From contig OX387607.1 of NCBI GenBank assembly GCA_947568835.1, forward strand, positions 13,469,701 through 13,533,700: DNA of 64,000 bases. The letters are read 5' to 3'. This document shows positions 55,601 to 64,000 of this stretch, piece after piece (the first letter of the stretch is position 1; every line of letters begins with the position of its first letter). The DNA is from Protonemura montana (taxonomy: Eukaryota > Arthropoda > Insecta > Plecoptera > Nemouridae). Below the pieces are notes generated by a model, which saw only the letters and a list, made by a program, of their open reading frames with translations, made no database searches and was not told the origin of the DNA. The position numbers and the translations under genes are program-made.

Positions 55601-57914
55601 GCTGTCGCGTGCGAGAGCACGTCTCTGTCTCGCCCTCCGTCGGGAACTGCAGCTGAAACGTTCACGGAACGCAGGTGTCGATTAGCTATTGAAGCTGACT
55701 TTCAAAGCGGTGGTAGATATGCATAGTTTATCTATTGCTTAGAAACCAAAAATCAAATTGATGTAAATCTGATTTTAATAATTTGGTACATAGATTTATA
55801 ACAGATTTTTGGCAATTTAGCTTTTGGCAATTGTAACAGGACCTCTACAAGAATGCTTAACCTCGGGTTTCACACCCAGATTTGTTAACTCAAACTATTT
55901 GAAACTTGTTTTCTCTACAATGCCTGGTCTAATGATTTTCATTAAAAAAAAAGATCAAATGTTAGGCCCATCTAAAAAAATGTATGCAAAAGTTGTAGCA
56001 ACCTACATTCATTGACAAAGTGCTCCATTATCGATTCATGACTCGAATGTCATGTTATTTCCAAAAGAGAGCCACTTCAAAACCCTTTTAGGTGAATAAA
56101 GTCTCTATACATAATGAGTGTGCACAGAAAATTTCGCTCCCATTTGGAAAGTCCCAAAAACCAGACATACCGGATCTGTTGCCTTCTATACTTCGCTACA
56201 ATTTTCTCTAGATTCATGGAAAACTCTGCGAGCCAAAAACTCAAATGTAGCATTTTACTTCTAAAAAAGATGTCCATAGCCGGGCAATGCCGTTCTGGGC
56301 ACAAACCAAGGAAGCCAGAGACCACCTGGTTCAGAATTTTTACTAGAAGCAAGATTTACCATGGCAAGTGCTTGCACGCGTTCGACATAATGCTCTGGGA
56401 GGTGCGTGAGGTCCGTATCAGCGCCGACGTTCATCTTGCGACTGCAGTAGATCTGCCATTTCTTCTCGGCTGGCAGACCCATCATCGCCGCCTTGTTGGT
56501 GGCCGTCAGGTCCAGCTCCTCCTGAAAACGCAACACATGCAATAAAATCACCAACAGGTCACTTCGTGCAGTGAACTTTATATTTAGATTCCGTGGTTAT
56601 GCCGTAACCCATGATCACGTGTACCAAGTATATTTCTCAGGGTACATTTTAGGGTTCGATTGCTCACCTCAACCGAAGATCATCATATCAATAAAATGTA
56701 AGCCGTCAAAATCAAAAAATTTGAACTTCATCGACGTTATTTTTATAGCTTGATCTTGGAGCTGTCGATGTAACTAGGAAGATATCTAGGACCAAATTCA
56801 CAGAGCCAAGGTTTAATTTGGGGGTTAGGGTGTTGTCATGGTAACAACCCCTAAAAATCAGAGAATACAGCTGTGATTGGCAGATCATATTTAAGCCCGG
56901 GGGTTAAATTTAAACGCTGTTTCGTTGATATGGCCCTGATGTGAAGAATTACATCAGATCACAACAAAGGTCACATCACACCACATAAGAGATGTGGCAT
57001 TTGATTCTGTGATTTTTCAGTAATAAACATAAAAAAAAATACTTCGATCACATCCATTGCAACATAGTCGAGCTCGAACAACCATCCAGCCGAAATATTT
57101 GGCAGTACTAGCAAATTTTGTACAGTAAGCAAAAGTATTAAATACTTAAACTGATCAACAAGACCTCTCTGATAAGGAAATAGGAAACATGGAATGACAA
57201 AGGCTTACTACTGATTTTCCTCTTATTGGATGATGGATATCTAACCATTTATATGTGACTGGTTTATGGTTAGCAATTCTCTGCAGACCATCTGCTGGTA
57301 CTGCCACATGTCATGAGATTTGATCTCGATGGGGAAGCCAAGTTTCTAATATTCAGAGGGGTGCCAGAAATATAGGTATCCAAAATCACACAGGGGGGGA
57401 GGTTGTAAAAAATGTAAAATTCAATTTCTTCAGCGCGGGTTATTTTCGATACGTTTTAGTTATTCATGTTTTGTGGTGTACACTTTTGAAGATTTGGGAT
57501 TGATTGTAGTATATAGGAAATAAGAGTTAAAATAGTTTGTTTCGAAGAAATCAATCTTAAAACGTGGTTGCTTGGTTGATTATTGTTGAACAGTTAATTA
57601 TGCACTCGCCCAAGTTATAGCTGTGTGACAGAACTAATTACCAATGAGTTTCTGCAGAAAAATTGTAAATAAAATTAAATATAGCTTTTTGTTCGGGTCA
57701 CCCCTGGAGTCGCCTCTGTGGTACACCCCAATGCACTTACCACCAACTCTGCGAACTTGTCATCAAGCTCCTGCTCGGCAGGCATGGGTTGGGTGGGCGT
57801 CATGGCCTGCAGCGAGAGGGTGCCGGTCTGATCGACCACACAGTAAGTGATCTCAGGCGGCTCATCGTTTGCCAAGCAGCCGCACCAGCCGCGACGCCCT
57901 CGAGGCATCGGCAT
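43350..57914 (-). CDS. DAAM: DAAM-type formin, complete coding set of 16 exons
   Basis: Sixteen GT-AG exons join in frame to encode about 1,098 residues (human DAAM1: 1,078). Domains: GTPase-binding/armadillo inhibitory region (about 30-310), dimerisation (311-390), coiled coil (430-540), FH1 with three proline runs of 6, 7 and 6 (563-590), FH2 (605-990) with [22 protein letters not shown] and the GNYMNRG signature, and a C-terminal DAD ([10 protein letters not shown], then the basic KFKRGRKSR). DAAM proteins nucleate and elongate unbranched actin filaments. They are autoinhibited by DID-DAD contact and activated through Rho GTPases and Dishevelled in planar polarity, muscle and neurite growth. 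The start [10 protein letters not shown] fits the short basic N-terminus of the family. An acceptor TTTCTTTCTAG at 58,008-58,018 shows that a 5' UTR exon lies further upstream; I did not find it. Introns are 254-1,219 bp. Confidence 0.95.
44279..44449 (-). CDS. DAAM: DAAM exon 15 (end of FH2)
   Basis: [20 protein letters not shown] and [20 protein letters not shown], then a charged [12 protein letters not shown] tail. Phase 0; donor GCGGAG|GTAACT. Confidence 0.95.
44964..45098 (+). mobile_element. Short hairpin-SINE derivative in DAAM intron 14, 13 bp TSD
   Basis: The direct repeat AAAATACCATGCT lies at 44,964-44,976 and 45,086-45,098. The 109 bp insert starts with the left arm (AACACTATAACTGTCTCAAA through TTGATGCCCAAC) and jumps straight to the tail module (AATAATAAAACACCTCGCGC, GGCGTTTGCAATTTAAATAA) ending TTTCATC. 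The tRNA core and right arm are absent. It is in antisense orientation to DAAM. Confidence 0.8.
45166..45358 (-). CDS. DAAM: DAAM exon 14 (FH2)
   Basis: [20 protein letters not shown] and the [16 protein letters not shown] helix. The exon starts with the last base of a split serine codon and leaves in phase 0 (ACCAGG|GTGAGT). Confidence 0.95.
46040..46241 (-). CDS. DAAM: DAAM exon 13 (FH2)
   Basis: Starts with the rest of [17 protein letters not shown], the FH2 signature, then NRLADTKSS and [14 protein letters not shown]. Donor GTCAG|GTGAGT. Confidence 0.95.
46985..47148 (-). CDS. DAAM: DAAM exon 12 (FH2)
   Basis: [20 protein letters not shown] through [11 protein letters not shown]. The donor splits the signature glycine of GNYMN (CTTG|GTATGA). 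Confidence 0.95.
48112..48376 (-). CDS. DAAM: DAAM exon 11 (FH2)
   Basis: Encodes [20 protein letters not shown], which carries the conserved Ile needed for actin contact, then [14 protein letters not shown] and [11 protein letters not shown]. Enters in phase 1 and leaves in phase 2 (GCCAA|GTAAGT). Confidence 0.95.
49186..49564 (-). CDS. DAAM: DAAM exon 10 (FH1 and start of FH2)
   Basis: Residues 541-666 plus one base. FH1 holds proline runs of 6, 7 and 6 separated by MSG and GMG (about 565-590), short for the family. FH2 begins at [15 protein letters not shown] and continues through [19 protein letters not shown]. Donor AAGATTG|GTAGGT. Confidence 0.95.
50103..50300 (-). CDS. DAAM: DAAM exon 9 (coiled coil)
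   Basis: Residues 475-540: [20 protein letters not shown] and further charged heptads, ending SLPDDAK. Phase 0 at both ends. Confidence 0.9.
51080..51206 (-). CDS. DAAM: DAAM exon 8 (coiled coil)
   Basis: Residues 432-474: [20 protein letters not shown] followed by more Glu/Lys-rich heptads, ending RTQEK. Acceptor TTTCCAG|CTTGGC; donor GAAAAG|GTAAGG. Intron 7 is the shortest of the gene (254 bp). Confidence 0.9.
51461..51593 (-). CDS. DAAM: DAAM exon 7
   Basis: Residues 388-431 plus two bases: [18 protein letters not shown] (family: YWLLLDRIIQQIVIQ) and INVKEIVRL. Acceptor TTATTAG|TGGAC; donor CGTCT|GTACGT. Confidence 0.9.
51929..51950 (+). repeat. (AATAC)n tract, possible retroelement tail
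   Basis: Four to five ATACA units after an AAATAAA stretch in DAAM intron 6. Preceding AT-rich sequence (about 51,770-51,928) may be the 3' end of an old LINE or SINE; no body was recognised. Confidence 0.45.
52711..52942 (-). CDS. DAAM: DAAM exon 6 (dimerisation region)
   Basis: Residues 311-387 plus one base. Contains [16 protein letters not shown] and [18 protein letters not shown], closely like DAAM1. Donor TTGCCTC|GTAAGT. Confidence 0.95.
53420..53615 (+). repeat. AT-rich fold-back element in DAAM intron 5
   Basis: Head with TTTCACACTAATGTCTAACT, then inverted arms around TCTGAATGCTAAGTAAAGAG (about 53,488) and CTTCACTTAGCATTCAAAAC (about 53,576), with a longer AT-rich loop (GTACTTGTTACTTGATCAAG). 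Same family as 2155-2366. Confidence 0.6.
54089..54313 (-). CDS. DAAM: DAAM exon 5 (DID)
   Basis: Residues 236-310, including [26 protein letters not shown]-like [14 protein letters not shown] and [15 protein letters not shown]. Donor ATACAG|GTGAGT, phase 0. Confidence 0.95.
54703..54843 (-). CDS. DAAM: DAAM exon 4 (DID)
   Basis: Residues 189-235, from [10 protein letters not shown] through [16 protein letters not shown]. Donor AGAAAG|GTAACA. The continuous armadillo fold binds the DAD in the autoinhibited state. Confidence 0.95.
55425..55652 (-). CDS. DAAM: DAAM exon 3 (GBD/DID)
   Basis: Residues 113-188. Contains [20 protein letters not shown] and [18 protein letters not shown], the first armadillo repeats. 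Donor AACTCG|GTATGC, phase 0. Confidence 0.95.
56360..56521 (-). CDS. DAAM: DAAM exon 2 (GBD)
   Basis: Residues 59-112, phase 0 at both ends. Contains [14 protein letters not shown], nearly invariant in DAAM proteins. The donor is GCCATG|GTAAAT. Confidence 0.95.
56790..56945. repeat. Putative MITE with imperfect terminal inverted repeats
   Basis: The left end (GGACCAAATTCACAGAGCCA, then AGGTTTAATTTGGGGGTT) is roughly mirrored by the right end (inward: GGGCCATATCAACGAAACAG, then CGTTTAAATTTAACCCCC). The centre includes the palindrome GTTGTCATGGTAACAAC at about 56,832-56,848, which fits the RFX X-box pattern. It lies in DAAM intron 1; target duplication not clear. Confidence 0.45.
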
Positions 57915-58007
57915 GGTCGGCAGGCGCACCGACGACACCGCCGCCGAAACGCGCGATAGCACGGCACCCAGCCCGGCAGGCAGCTCCGCGGGGCAGCCGG
58001 GCAGGCC
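57741..58007 (-). CDS. DAAM: DAAM exon 1 (first coding; includes 5' UTR part)
   Basis: Acceptor TTTTTTCTTTCTAG|GGCC; donor GAGTTGGTG|GTAAGTG. The coding part runs 57,914-57,741 (residues 1-58), starting at ATG 57,914; a second ATG at 57,908 also fits. It encodes the N-terminal basic segment, PPEITY (a DAAM hallmark) and LDDKFAELV, the start of the GTPase-binding region. The frame is open upstream without an ATG, so 58,007-57,915 is taken as 5' UTR. Confidence 0.85.
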
Positions 58008-58069
58008 CTAGAAAGAAAAAACAAACAATTAGGACGGATCCGTTGTAGGTACATGTATATGCCGGTAGA

Positions 58070-58240
58070 TTTTGATTGATTTGCGCACTGTTTTGAATAC
58101 GGGCTCTTTAACTAGTCATCGGAAAATGAGTGAAATGGTGATGATGATAACCCTAGCCTGGCCTAGAAGAAGGGAGGGGAAACCCGATGCTGGCGACATT
58201 CGGCTTAAAGGCTCTTCTGAAGGACGGTTACAATTCAAAC
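58070..58240 (-). mobile_element. 5S-type SINE, 3' part, reverse orientation
   Basis: The plus strand reads TTGCGCACTGTTTTGAATAC (tail), then a CT-rich-equivalent segment and CGGCTTAAAGGCTCTTCTGA AGGACGG (middle module). The head is absent. It lies just upstream of DAAM exon 1 on the minus strand, presumably in the 5' intron. Confidence 0.65.
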
Positions 58241-58719
58241 AACAAAGGACACTTTTCTTGTTGTTATTGTAGACAAACTGAGCATTTTTGCTTCGCCCAT
58301 TTAATGATCACTTTAATCAGAAAAGTGCTTGACAAAAGCAGCATTGATTTGCTTGTACTGAACCCATGCTTTCCCAAGGGGAAGTTGTAGAGATTCTTTC
58401 AAACTCTCTCCCCCACGTATTAGGTCTTAATGACACACCTAATACCTGACTAAGCGCGTGCACAATGCAGTGGTTTATGCTTCTGTGCAAGAAGCAATAA
58501 CCAGTGAATCAGCGATTAAAGAAAAATAAAAAAATATTTTTCAAATGTGACTTATGTCTCATTTTATTTGGTGAATCACAGATTATGGAGTACCTTTGGG
58601 AGTGTTAGGCGGTGGTCACCTCTGTTGGTTATAGCTAGTTATTCCAGCGGGATAGTAGACCAACTGACGTGATTTGGAAACACCACAATGACGAAATATC
58701 CTCGAAAGATCCTGCTTCG

Positions 58720-59070
58720 AGGACAACGATGATAAGGATGATGACCATTCTAGCCTAACCTAGCCTAGATGAGAGGAGAGGAAACCCGGTGCCAGCACGC
58801 AGCCTTTTCATGTCGTAGAGCACCAATAGGACCACCGGTTTAACGTTCCTTCCGAAGAACGGTACAACGCGAACAACAGGATTCCTCCACAAATCCTTGC
58901 TGTCGAGAGGTTGATAAGCAAGACGAGTGAAGTTGCTATACCAACTGTCATTCCTCCAACCTCTCTACCGAACAGAACTGGTCTTGTGTATGATGGTCAC
59001 CCATCCAATACCTGACCGAGCGCAGTGTTGCTTAACTTCGGTAATCTCACGAGAACAGTTTCCTCAACAC
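58720..59070 (-). mobile_element. 5S-type SINE, reverse orientation, tail missing
   Basis: The middle module is at about 58,840-58,870 (GGTTTAACGTTCCTTCCGAA on plus), and the 5S-like head at 58,993-59,057 (GGTCACCCATCCAATACCTG, GTTGCTTAACTTCGGTAATC). The CGTCGTTAAAC tail is not present, so the copy is broken at its 3' end. Confidence 0.7.
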
Positions 59071-60324
59071 CAAATCCGTGCAAACTAAACTCATCGATAA
59101 GTAAATCGATTCTAAAATCAAAAAGTATACCATGAACTGATTTTGTAACTGTAGTACCGCACTTATTAAGTATTAACACCCAAAATCTAATCGAAATGCG
59201 TGTTTGGGGCGTGCTTCGCTATGAATAGATTTGATTGGAATTTGTATGGTCGACGTGCTATGTGAAATGCAGCACAAGGCAAATTGAATTAACGTTTGTG
59301 CCTCATCATTTACCCGCTTACCTTTGGTCTTTCATGCTCCTAGCCGTCGGCACGATTGCTTTCGTCTTGCATTTCTCAGAATAATACAAGCGATCGTGAG
59401 GCGGTAGCGTTGTTTTGAGGTTTTACTTATTATTATTATTTTTTCCCATTACCTGTTAGTTAAAAGTGATAATTTTATTATTATATATAGTGTGGCATTT
59501 AATTTAACTACTATGAACCTTTCTCCACGCGGAGTAATAGATTTTAATTATTTTCGTGTACTACAGAATTGATATATATATATTGAACACGTGTACCTAT
59601 ATTACCTTTCACTTTATGTGTACGATTTTGTTAAAACTATCAAAGAAAGGTAATAATCTCTTTTTTTCCGGTAAAACTATGCAACGCTCACGAGCTGTAG
59701 CACAAATCTAAATCAATGAAAGGCGATGGTAGAAATTGTCATGTTCAGTTAAGGTGCCACGATTTTTAGACTAGGTTCGAGTTACGTGCAGGTATTGGTT
59801 ATGTGGGATAAATGCAAATGCCAATTAATTGACAAAAAAACACTATTACTAGGTAATTGAAAATTTGGACCACAAATCGATCATAAAATTCCACGTGATT
59901 ACTGATATTAAATTCTTTTCTTTCTCGATCCTAGGCAGTGTTTATAGCGGTTTCCGCAAAAAAAAAACAATGCAAAGGACGACGGAAATAATTCCAGGGA
60001 ACAGCCCTTGGCTCAGAATGGCTTGCTTTTGACTACACAACCTAGAGAAAGGTGTTGACTATATTGTGTAGAAAATTTGTTTTCCCATCTTTTGTCATAA
60101 CTGCTAACTAAGGGCTGAAATCCGTAACTTTGTTTCACTTCCAAAAACAGCTTTAAACTGCGTTAATCTCAGTGCGATTTTTCTTAAAACAATTTTTGGA
60201 GAATTCCTATTCCAAAACAATTGTTAACTTTCAGATTTCATCAAAAAAACTGGATATTTTTTGTTAATTCTTACACATAGCGTTTGTCTACGGCGCCCTT
60301 AAGCGTGTTGGCGCGGTTTTTAGG
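59071..60324. other. Intergenic or 5' intron of DAAM, no gene seen
   Basis: AT-rich, with no convincing coding region or structured RNA. The DAAM 5' UTR exon may be in or beyond this region but cannot be identified by eye. Confidence 0.4.
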
Positions 60325-60705
60325 TCACCCTGCTCTGGGTTAGGTATCATGCACATGACCAACTCTGTTTGGACTTTGGGAGAGAGGTTCGAGGAATGAG
60401 AGTTAGTACAGCAACTTCACTCGCCTTGTTATCAACCTCTCGACAGCATGGATTTGTGGAGAAATTCTATTGTTCGAGTTGTACCGTCCTTCAGAAGGGA
60501 CGTTAAGCCGGTGGTCCCTTCGGTGCTCTTCGACAGAAGTAGGCTACGTACCGGCACCAGGTTTCCCCCCCTCCCTTCTAGACTAGGTTAGCTTCATCAT
60601 CATCCTCATCAGTATCTACTCATTCACCATAAGACCACTGAAACATGGCCAGATGTCAAAACAATGCGTCGTTAAAGCCCAATAATCAATCAATCAAAAT
60701 ATCAA
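60325..60705 (+). mobile_element. 5S-type SINE, degenerate head
   Basis: The head is reduced to CTCTGGGTTAGGTATC and a GACC remnant. Then come the linker (CTCTGTTTGGACTTTGGGAG), the middle module (ACCGTCCTTCAGAAGGGACG at 60,484), the CT-rich segment and the tail AATGCGTCGTTAAAGCCCAA followed by (ATCA)n. Confidence 0.7.
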
Positions 60706-62307
60706 GGTCCCCAGTCATTTTCTCCCATTCCGTAGAAATTTTTACAAGTGTAATGCGACCCATCGACTGGTGCATTATCGTCATGCGCCTTGCCTTGTAA
60801 ACCACGAGCACGACCAAACAGTTTCCTATCAGAATAGGTGAACCAGAGATCGCTGAAAGACGCGTTTCCAAGAAGCGATGGACATTCCATCATTCATCAT
60901 CATAATGTTCAACGAACCAATTTGCGTCAATCAAATAAGATTTATGTCCTAATGATCGCTAGGTTAAGTAGGAGAAATGGTTGGGAATCTTTGAATCGTT
61001 TGGATATGATGATAGACAAGAATTCGAATTATTAATCTCGAAATGATTTTAGTGGCTTTATGCTAACGTGAGAATTTGCTAGCTACTTTTGCTAGCTGAA
61101 GTTCTTTCAACGATCAGCTTTTAAGCGGCAAAAACAATTGAAACGTATCTCTGATTTACAAAATTATGCCTTAACCCTGCTTTACTGGAAATAATAGAGT
61201 AACAAACCAAAAAACCTTCGCCTAAAACCGTTCGGTCCAAACGGCCACCACTTGCACTAATTCCCATGGTGCACTTTCGGGCCCTATGTTTCGCTATGTC
61301 CCAATTAATCCGCAACTTATCCCCGGTCAATTACCACCATCAGAAGAGATGAGACCCGCATAGGACTTCTAGTCGAGGTGAGATGAAGGAATGTCCTTGT
61401 TTCGACACGAGGCTTCGTGGCTTTGTGGAACTTTATAAGGAAAACGAATCGAGGGCGAAAGTAAACTCATAGGTGCACTTCGCGAAGCGCCGCTGTCTTG
61501 AGCATCGAAGGTCGACAGTGCAATTAAATGAATTAGCGAGCGATTGGACGACTGTCAAGCGCATTGGATGACAAAGAGCTAATTTAGAATCGACATGTCA
61601 CTGGAAAATCACTTCCATTAGACCGAAGTGGCCTGAAAAGGAGGTATTTCATCAGTGTTTTTTCAAATTGGCTTCATTTTATATTAGTACTACATGTGTT
61701 ATTGTGTTTGTAATTAAAAATAGCTTTCAGCTCTCATGGCGTCGAATGTCGATGACGTTAATCGGTGAAATTTGATTGGATTCGCTGTCTGTTATGGTGT
61801 TATTGATCTTGACACAATACCAAAACAATCTTCTGGCATTGTTTGGTAATTCGTTGTTTCATAGCTTCGTTCATGCTGAAAAAAATTGAGGCTTATACCT
61901 ACACGGTGAATGAATTTTGTTTTATTTTATATTTGTGTTCATTTGAGTTCATATTTTATGCTCATTTGCTAAATCTTACTCTTTTAAGTGTTCCCCTATT
62001 ATTTAGCGCAAAAACAACCGCCATTTTGAGTGGTATTTGTGTTAGATCAGATTACTATGAAGCAAAATAGTTTGTTTTCCTGTGCCAGCCTCGGTGGTGA
62101 TGTGAGTTGGAGAGATAATAAATGAACAAGTTTCAAAATGGTCAACTCTGCTCTGATCTAACAAAATGGAGTCACAGCCGGGCAAAGACCTTATCGAACG
62201 TATAAGTATGGTAATCTTCAGGTAAATACAATAACTTATTCGAAACGTAAAATAACTGAGTTGCCGCGAAGCAGTCTTGCATGGATATAATTTCTGATTG
62301 TTTGTAG
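60706..62307. other. Intergenic or 5' intron of DAAM, no gene seen
   Basis: Mixed composition with short open frames only and nothing recognised. Confidence 0.4.
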
Positions 62308-62715
62308 TGTTGAAAATCACTGGTTCTCACGAGATCACCGAAGTTAAACAACACTGCCCTGGATCAGACATGGGATGGGTGACCAGTTCTGTTTGGGAGA
62401 GAGATTGAAGGGATTAAACAAAGTACAAAAACACCACTCGCTTTGCTTATCAACCACTCGTCAGCATGGATTTGTGGAGGAATCCTGTTGTTCGCGTTGT
62501 ACCGTCCTTCGGAAGGGACGTTAAGCCGGTGGTCCCCTTGGTGCTCCTCGACAGGAGAAGGCTACGTGCCGGCACCGGGTTTCCTTTTCTCCTTTTCTCC
62601 TTTCTACACTATATTAGCTTCATCATCATCCTCATCATCACCCACTCATTTACAGATGCCACTAAACTATCTATACATGACCCTTTTTCAAATAATCCAT
62701 TACAAATCAATCAAT
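62308..62715 (+). mobile_element. 5S-type SINE, full three-part layout
   Basis: Head GTTCTCACGAGATCACCGAA then TGGGATGGGTGACC (62,323-62,383), linker with CAGTTCTGTTTGGGAGAGAG, middle module ACCGTCCTTCGGAAGGGACG at 62,501, CT-rich segment and a weaker tail ending near ATCAATCAATT (62,706). One of the two most complete copies in the window. Confidence 0.75.
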
Positions 62716-62979
62716 TGGCCAAGGACTGTTTTCGGTTATGCCTCCACACAAAATCGATTCCTAGTGAGCCTTAGTGATCCAACGAGTTAGTTTTTTCTGT
62801 CCCCCTGTCCTAAATGAGTTCGCGTTCCAGCCGCCAGGTTGCCAATGAACAGTAGCCAGCGAAGCGAGCACATTTCGCAGATGAGCAAATAACGTAATGA
62901 TTGTCTAACACTTTCTTTCACCGTATTGTGGTCTGATGCCGCGTTCCCGCGTTCTTTCGTCCGCAACGTCTTGGTCGGT

Positions 62980-62981
<2 letters not shown>

Positions 62982-63010
<29 letters not shown>
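62982..63010 (+). repeat. Poly-G tract (29 G)
   Basis: Twenty-nine uninterrupted G, then A and six more G. Long enough for stacked G-quadruplexes; length may be inexact because such runs sequence poorly. Confidence 0.85.
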
Positions 63011-63017
63011 AGGGGGG

Positions 63018-64000
63018 AGAAGCTCGTTGCCACCATCACAAAAACAGTGCGGTATTTATTTTTTCGTTTCATTTTTTTTGATAACCCATTTTTATTACTA
63101 TTTTCATTGAGTTACATTTTTTATTATAATCTAAATATTATTATTTGAATGAAAATGTCCCTAATATATTGCATGTAGGTAAATAACTTGTAATAGACAA
63201 GGTACGTAGCACGGAGAGAGCTCTTATGGCAACAATTGGTCTAGAAGGCTTCAAAATTATAGACTATAGAATAGTTGATGAAAATTAAAATTAAAAGTGG
63301 TGAAACCATAATAGATATTTTTCATATTTTTATGAAAAATATAAGTAGCTAACACTTCTCAAGAAAATTCATTGCTGTTGAGAGTGCGATGATTCGTGAG
63401 TTTGGGGAATATAGTGATCTGCGATATTTCCTGGATTGGAATTTCACATAACATTTTAAGAAAGCTTCTGAGCGGGAAATTTAATTTCAATGACATTAAA
63501 AATACTACAGCGTAAAATAAAGTGATGTGTCTTTAAACAAGTTTATGTTCCATCGTTAAAATTGTAAAGTTATTACAGGTTTGATCAAGAATTAAGACAT
63601 CAATTTTATTATTTGTCACCCGTCCTCATCTTCGGTCATAAAAATCACGCAATAAATCACAAGCAAAAATTTCTTTCCGCGTCGAATATTTATGAAAAAA
63701 ATATTAATTTTTTTCAAGCATCTAATTCGCTGTGGCGACAGAATTTTAAAACCACGTTTAATAAAATGACACTGCAATTTCTCTCAAACATATTAAATTC
63801 CACTATCACCATTTTACGCTTTCATCTCTAAATGCTTACATCACACCGGCAGCAACAATGACTCAAAAAAAATATTCAGCAATAAAACTAATCTACAGCT
63901 AATTGTAATTGTAAAGAAACGTTGGTGGTGCGATCAGCGATTGTTGCCAGCTCACGCAACGCACGCATTTGTAACAATCACAATTCGATTATATATAGAA
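63018..64000. other. AT-rich, no gene seen
   Basis: No convincing coding region, RNA or repeat to the window end. Confidence 0.4.

Noticed and set aside
58771-58790. Short CTAACCTAGCC motif as a second telomere-like block
   Set aside because: It is the normal CT-rich segment of the 5S-type SINE in reverse orientation, not tandem CCTAA.

Overview
The window is nuclear DNA of an animal, most likely an arthropod. Three things point that way: an interstitial block of the five-base arthropod telomere motif (CCTAA/TTAGG, 4191-4320); a U1 snRNA-like gene whose Sm site and last stem-loop look insect-like; and two spliced genes with GT-AG introns from metazoan families. I cannot name a species or order. 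There are no operons. Genes are split into short exons, and most of the DNA is intergenic or intronic and rich in small repeats.

Layout. (1) 1-4,700: repeats (a 5S-rRNA-derived SINE in both orientations, a fold-back element with an 18 bp target duplication, the telomere-like block). (2) 4,746-9,686, plus strand: a five-exon, divergent phospholipid scramblase gene. Its last intron is almost filled by a 29 bp minisatellite of exactly 70 units (7570-9599). (3) 9.7-38.5 kb: no convincing protein gene. This region alternates AT-rich DNA, short CpG-dense islands, poly-G tracts and many repeats: a hairpin-flanked tRNA-derived SINE, a dispersed family of about 0.8 kb (called R1 here), a 114 bp tandem repeat, a 92 bp tandem array of 5S-SINE heads, and a minisatellite alternating 70 and 84 bp units. 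(4) 38,570-38,731, minus strand: a U1 snRNA gene or variant copy. (5) 41,220-42,408: a non-autonomous hAT-like DNA transposon with a perfect 8 bp target duplication. (6) 43,350-57,914, minus strand: a complete coding set of 16 exons for a DAAM formin of about 1,098 residues. (7) 58-64 kb: the upstream side of DAAM (5' UTR exon not located), with four more 5S-SINE copies and a 29-base poly-G run.

The two protein genes act separately. The scramblase would act in membranes. The DAAM formin would nucleate and elongate actin downstream of Rho and Dishevelled, with the usual order GBD/DID - dimerisation - coiled coil - FH1 - FH2 - DAD. The most unusual theme is in the repeats: three unrelated short families (a tRNA-like SINE, a 5S-like SINE and an AT-rich element) each occur here as head-to-head inverted units able to fold into long hairpins, and several of these are bounded by 9-18 bp direct repeats that look like target-site duplications.
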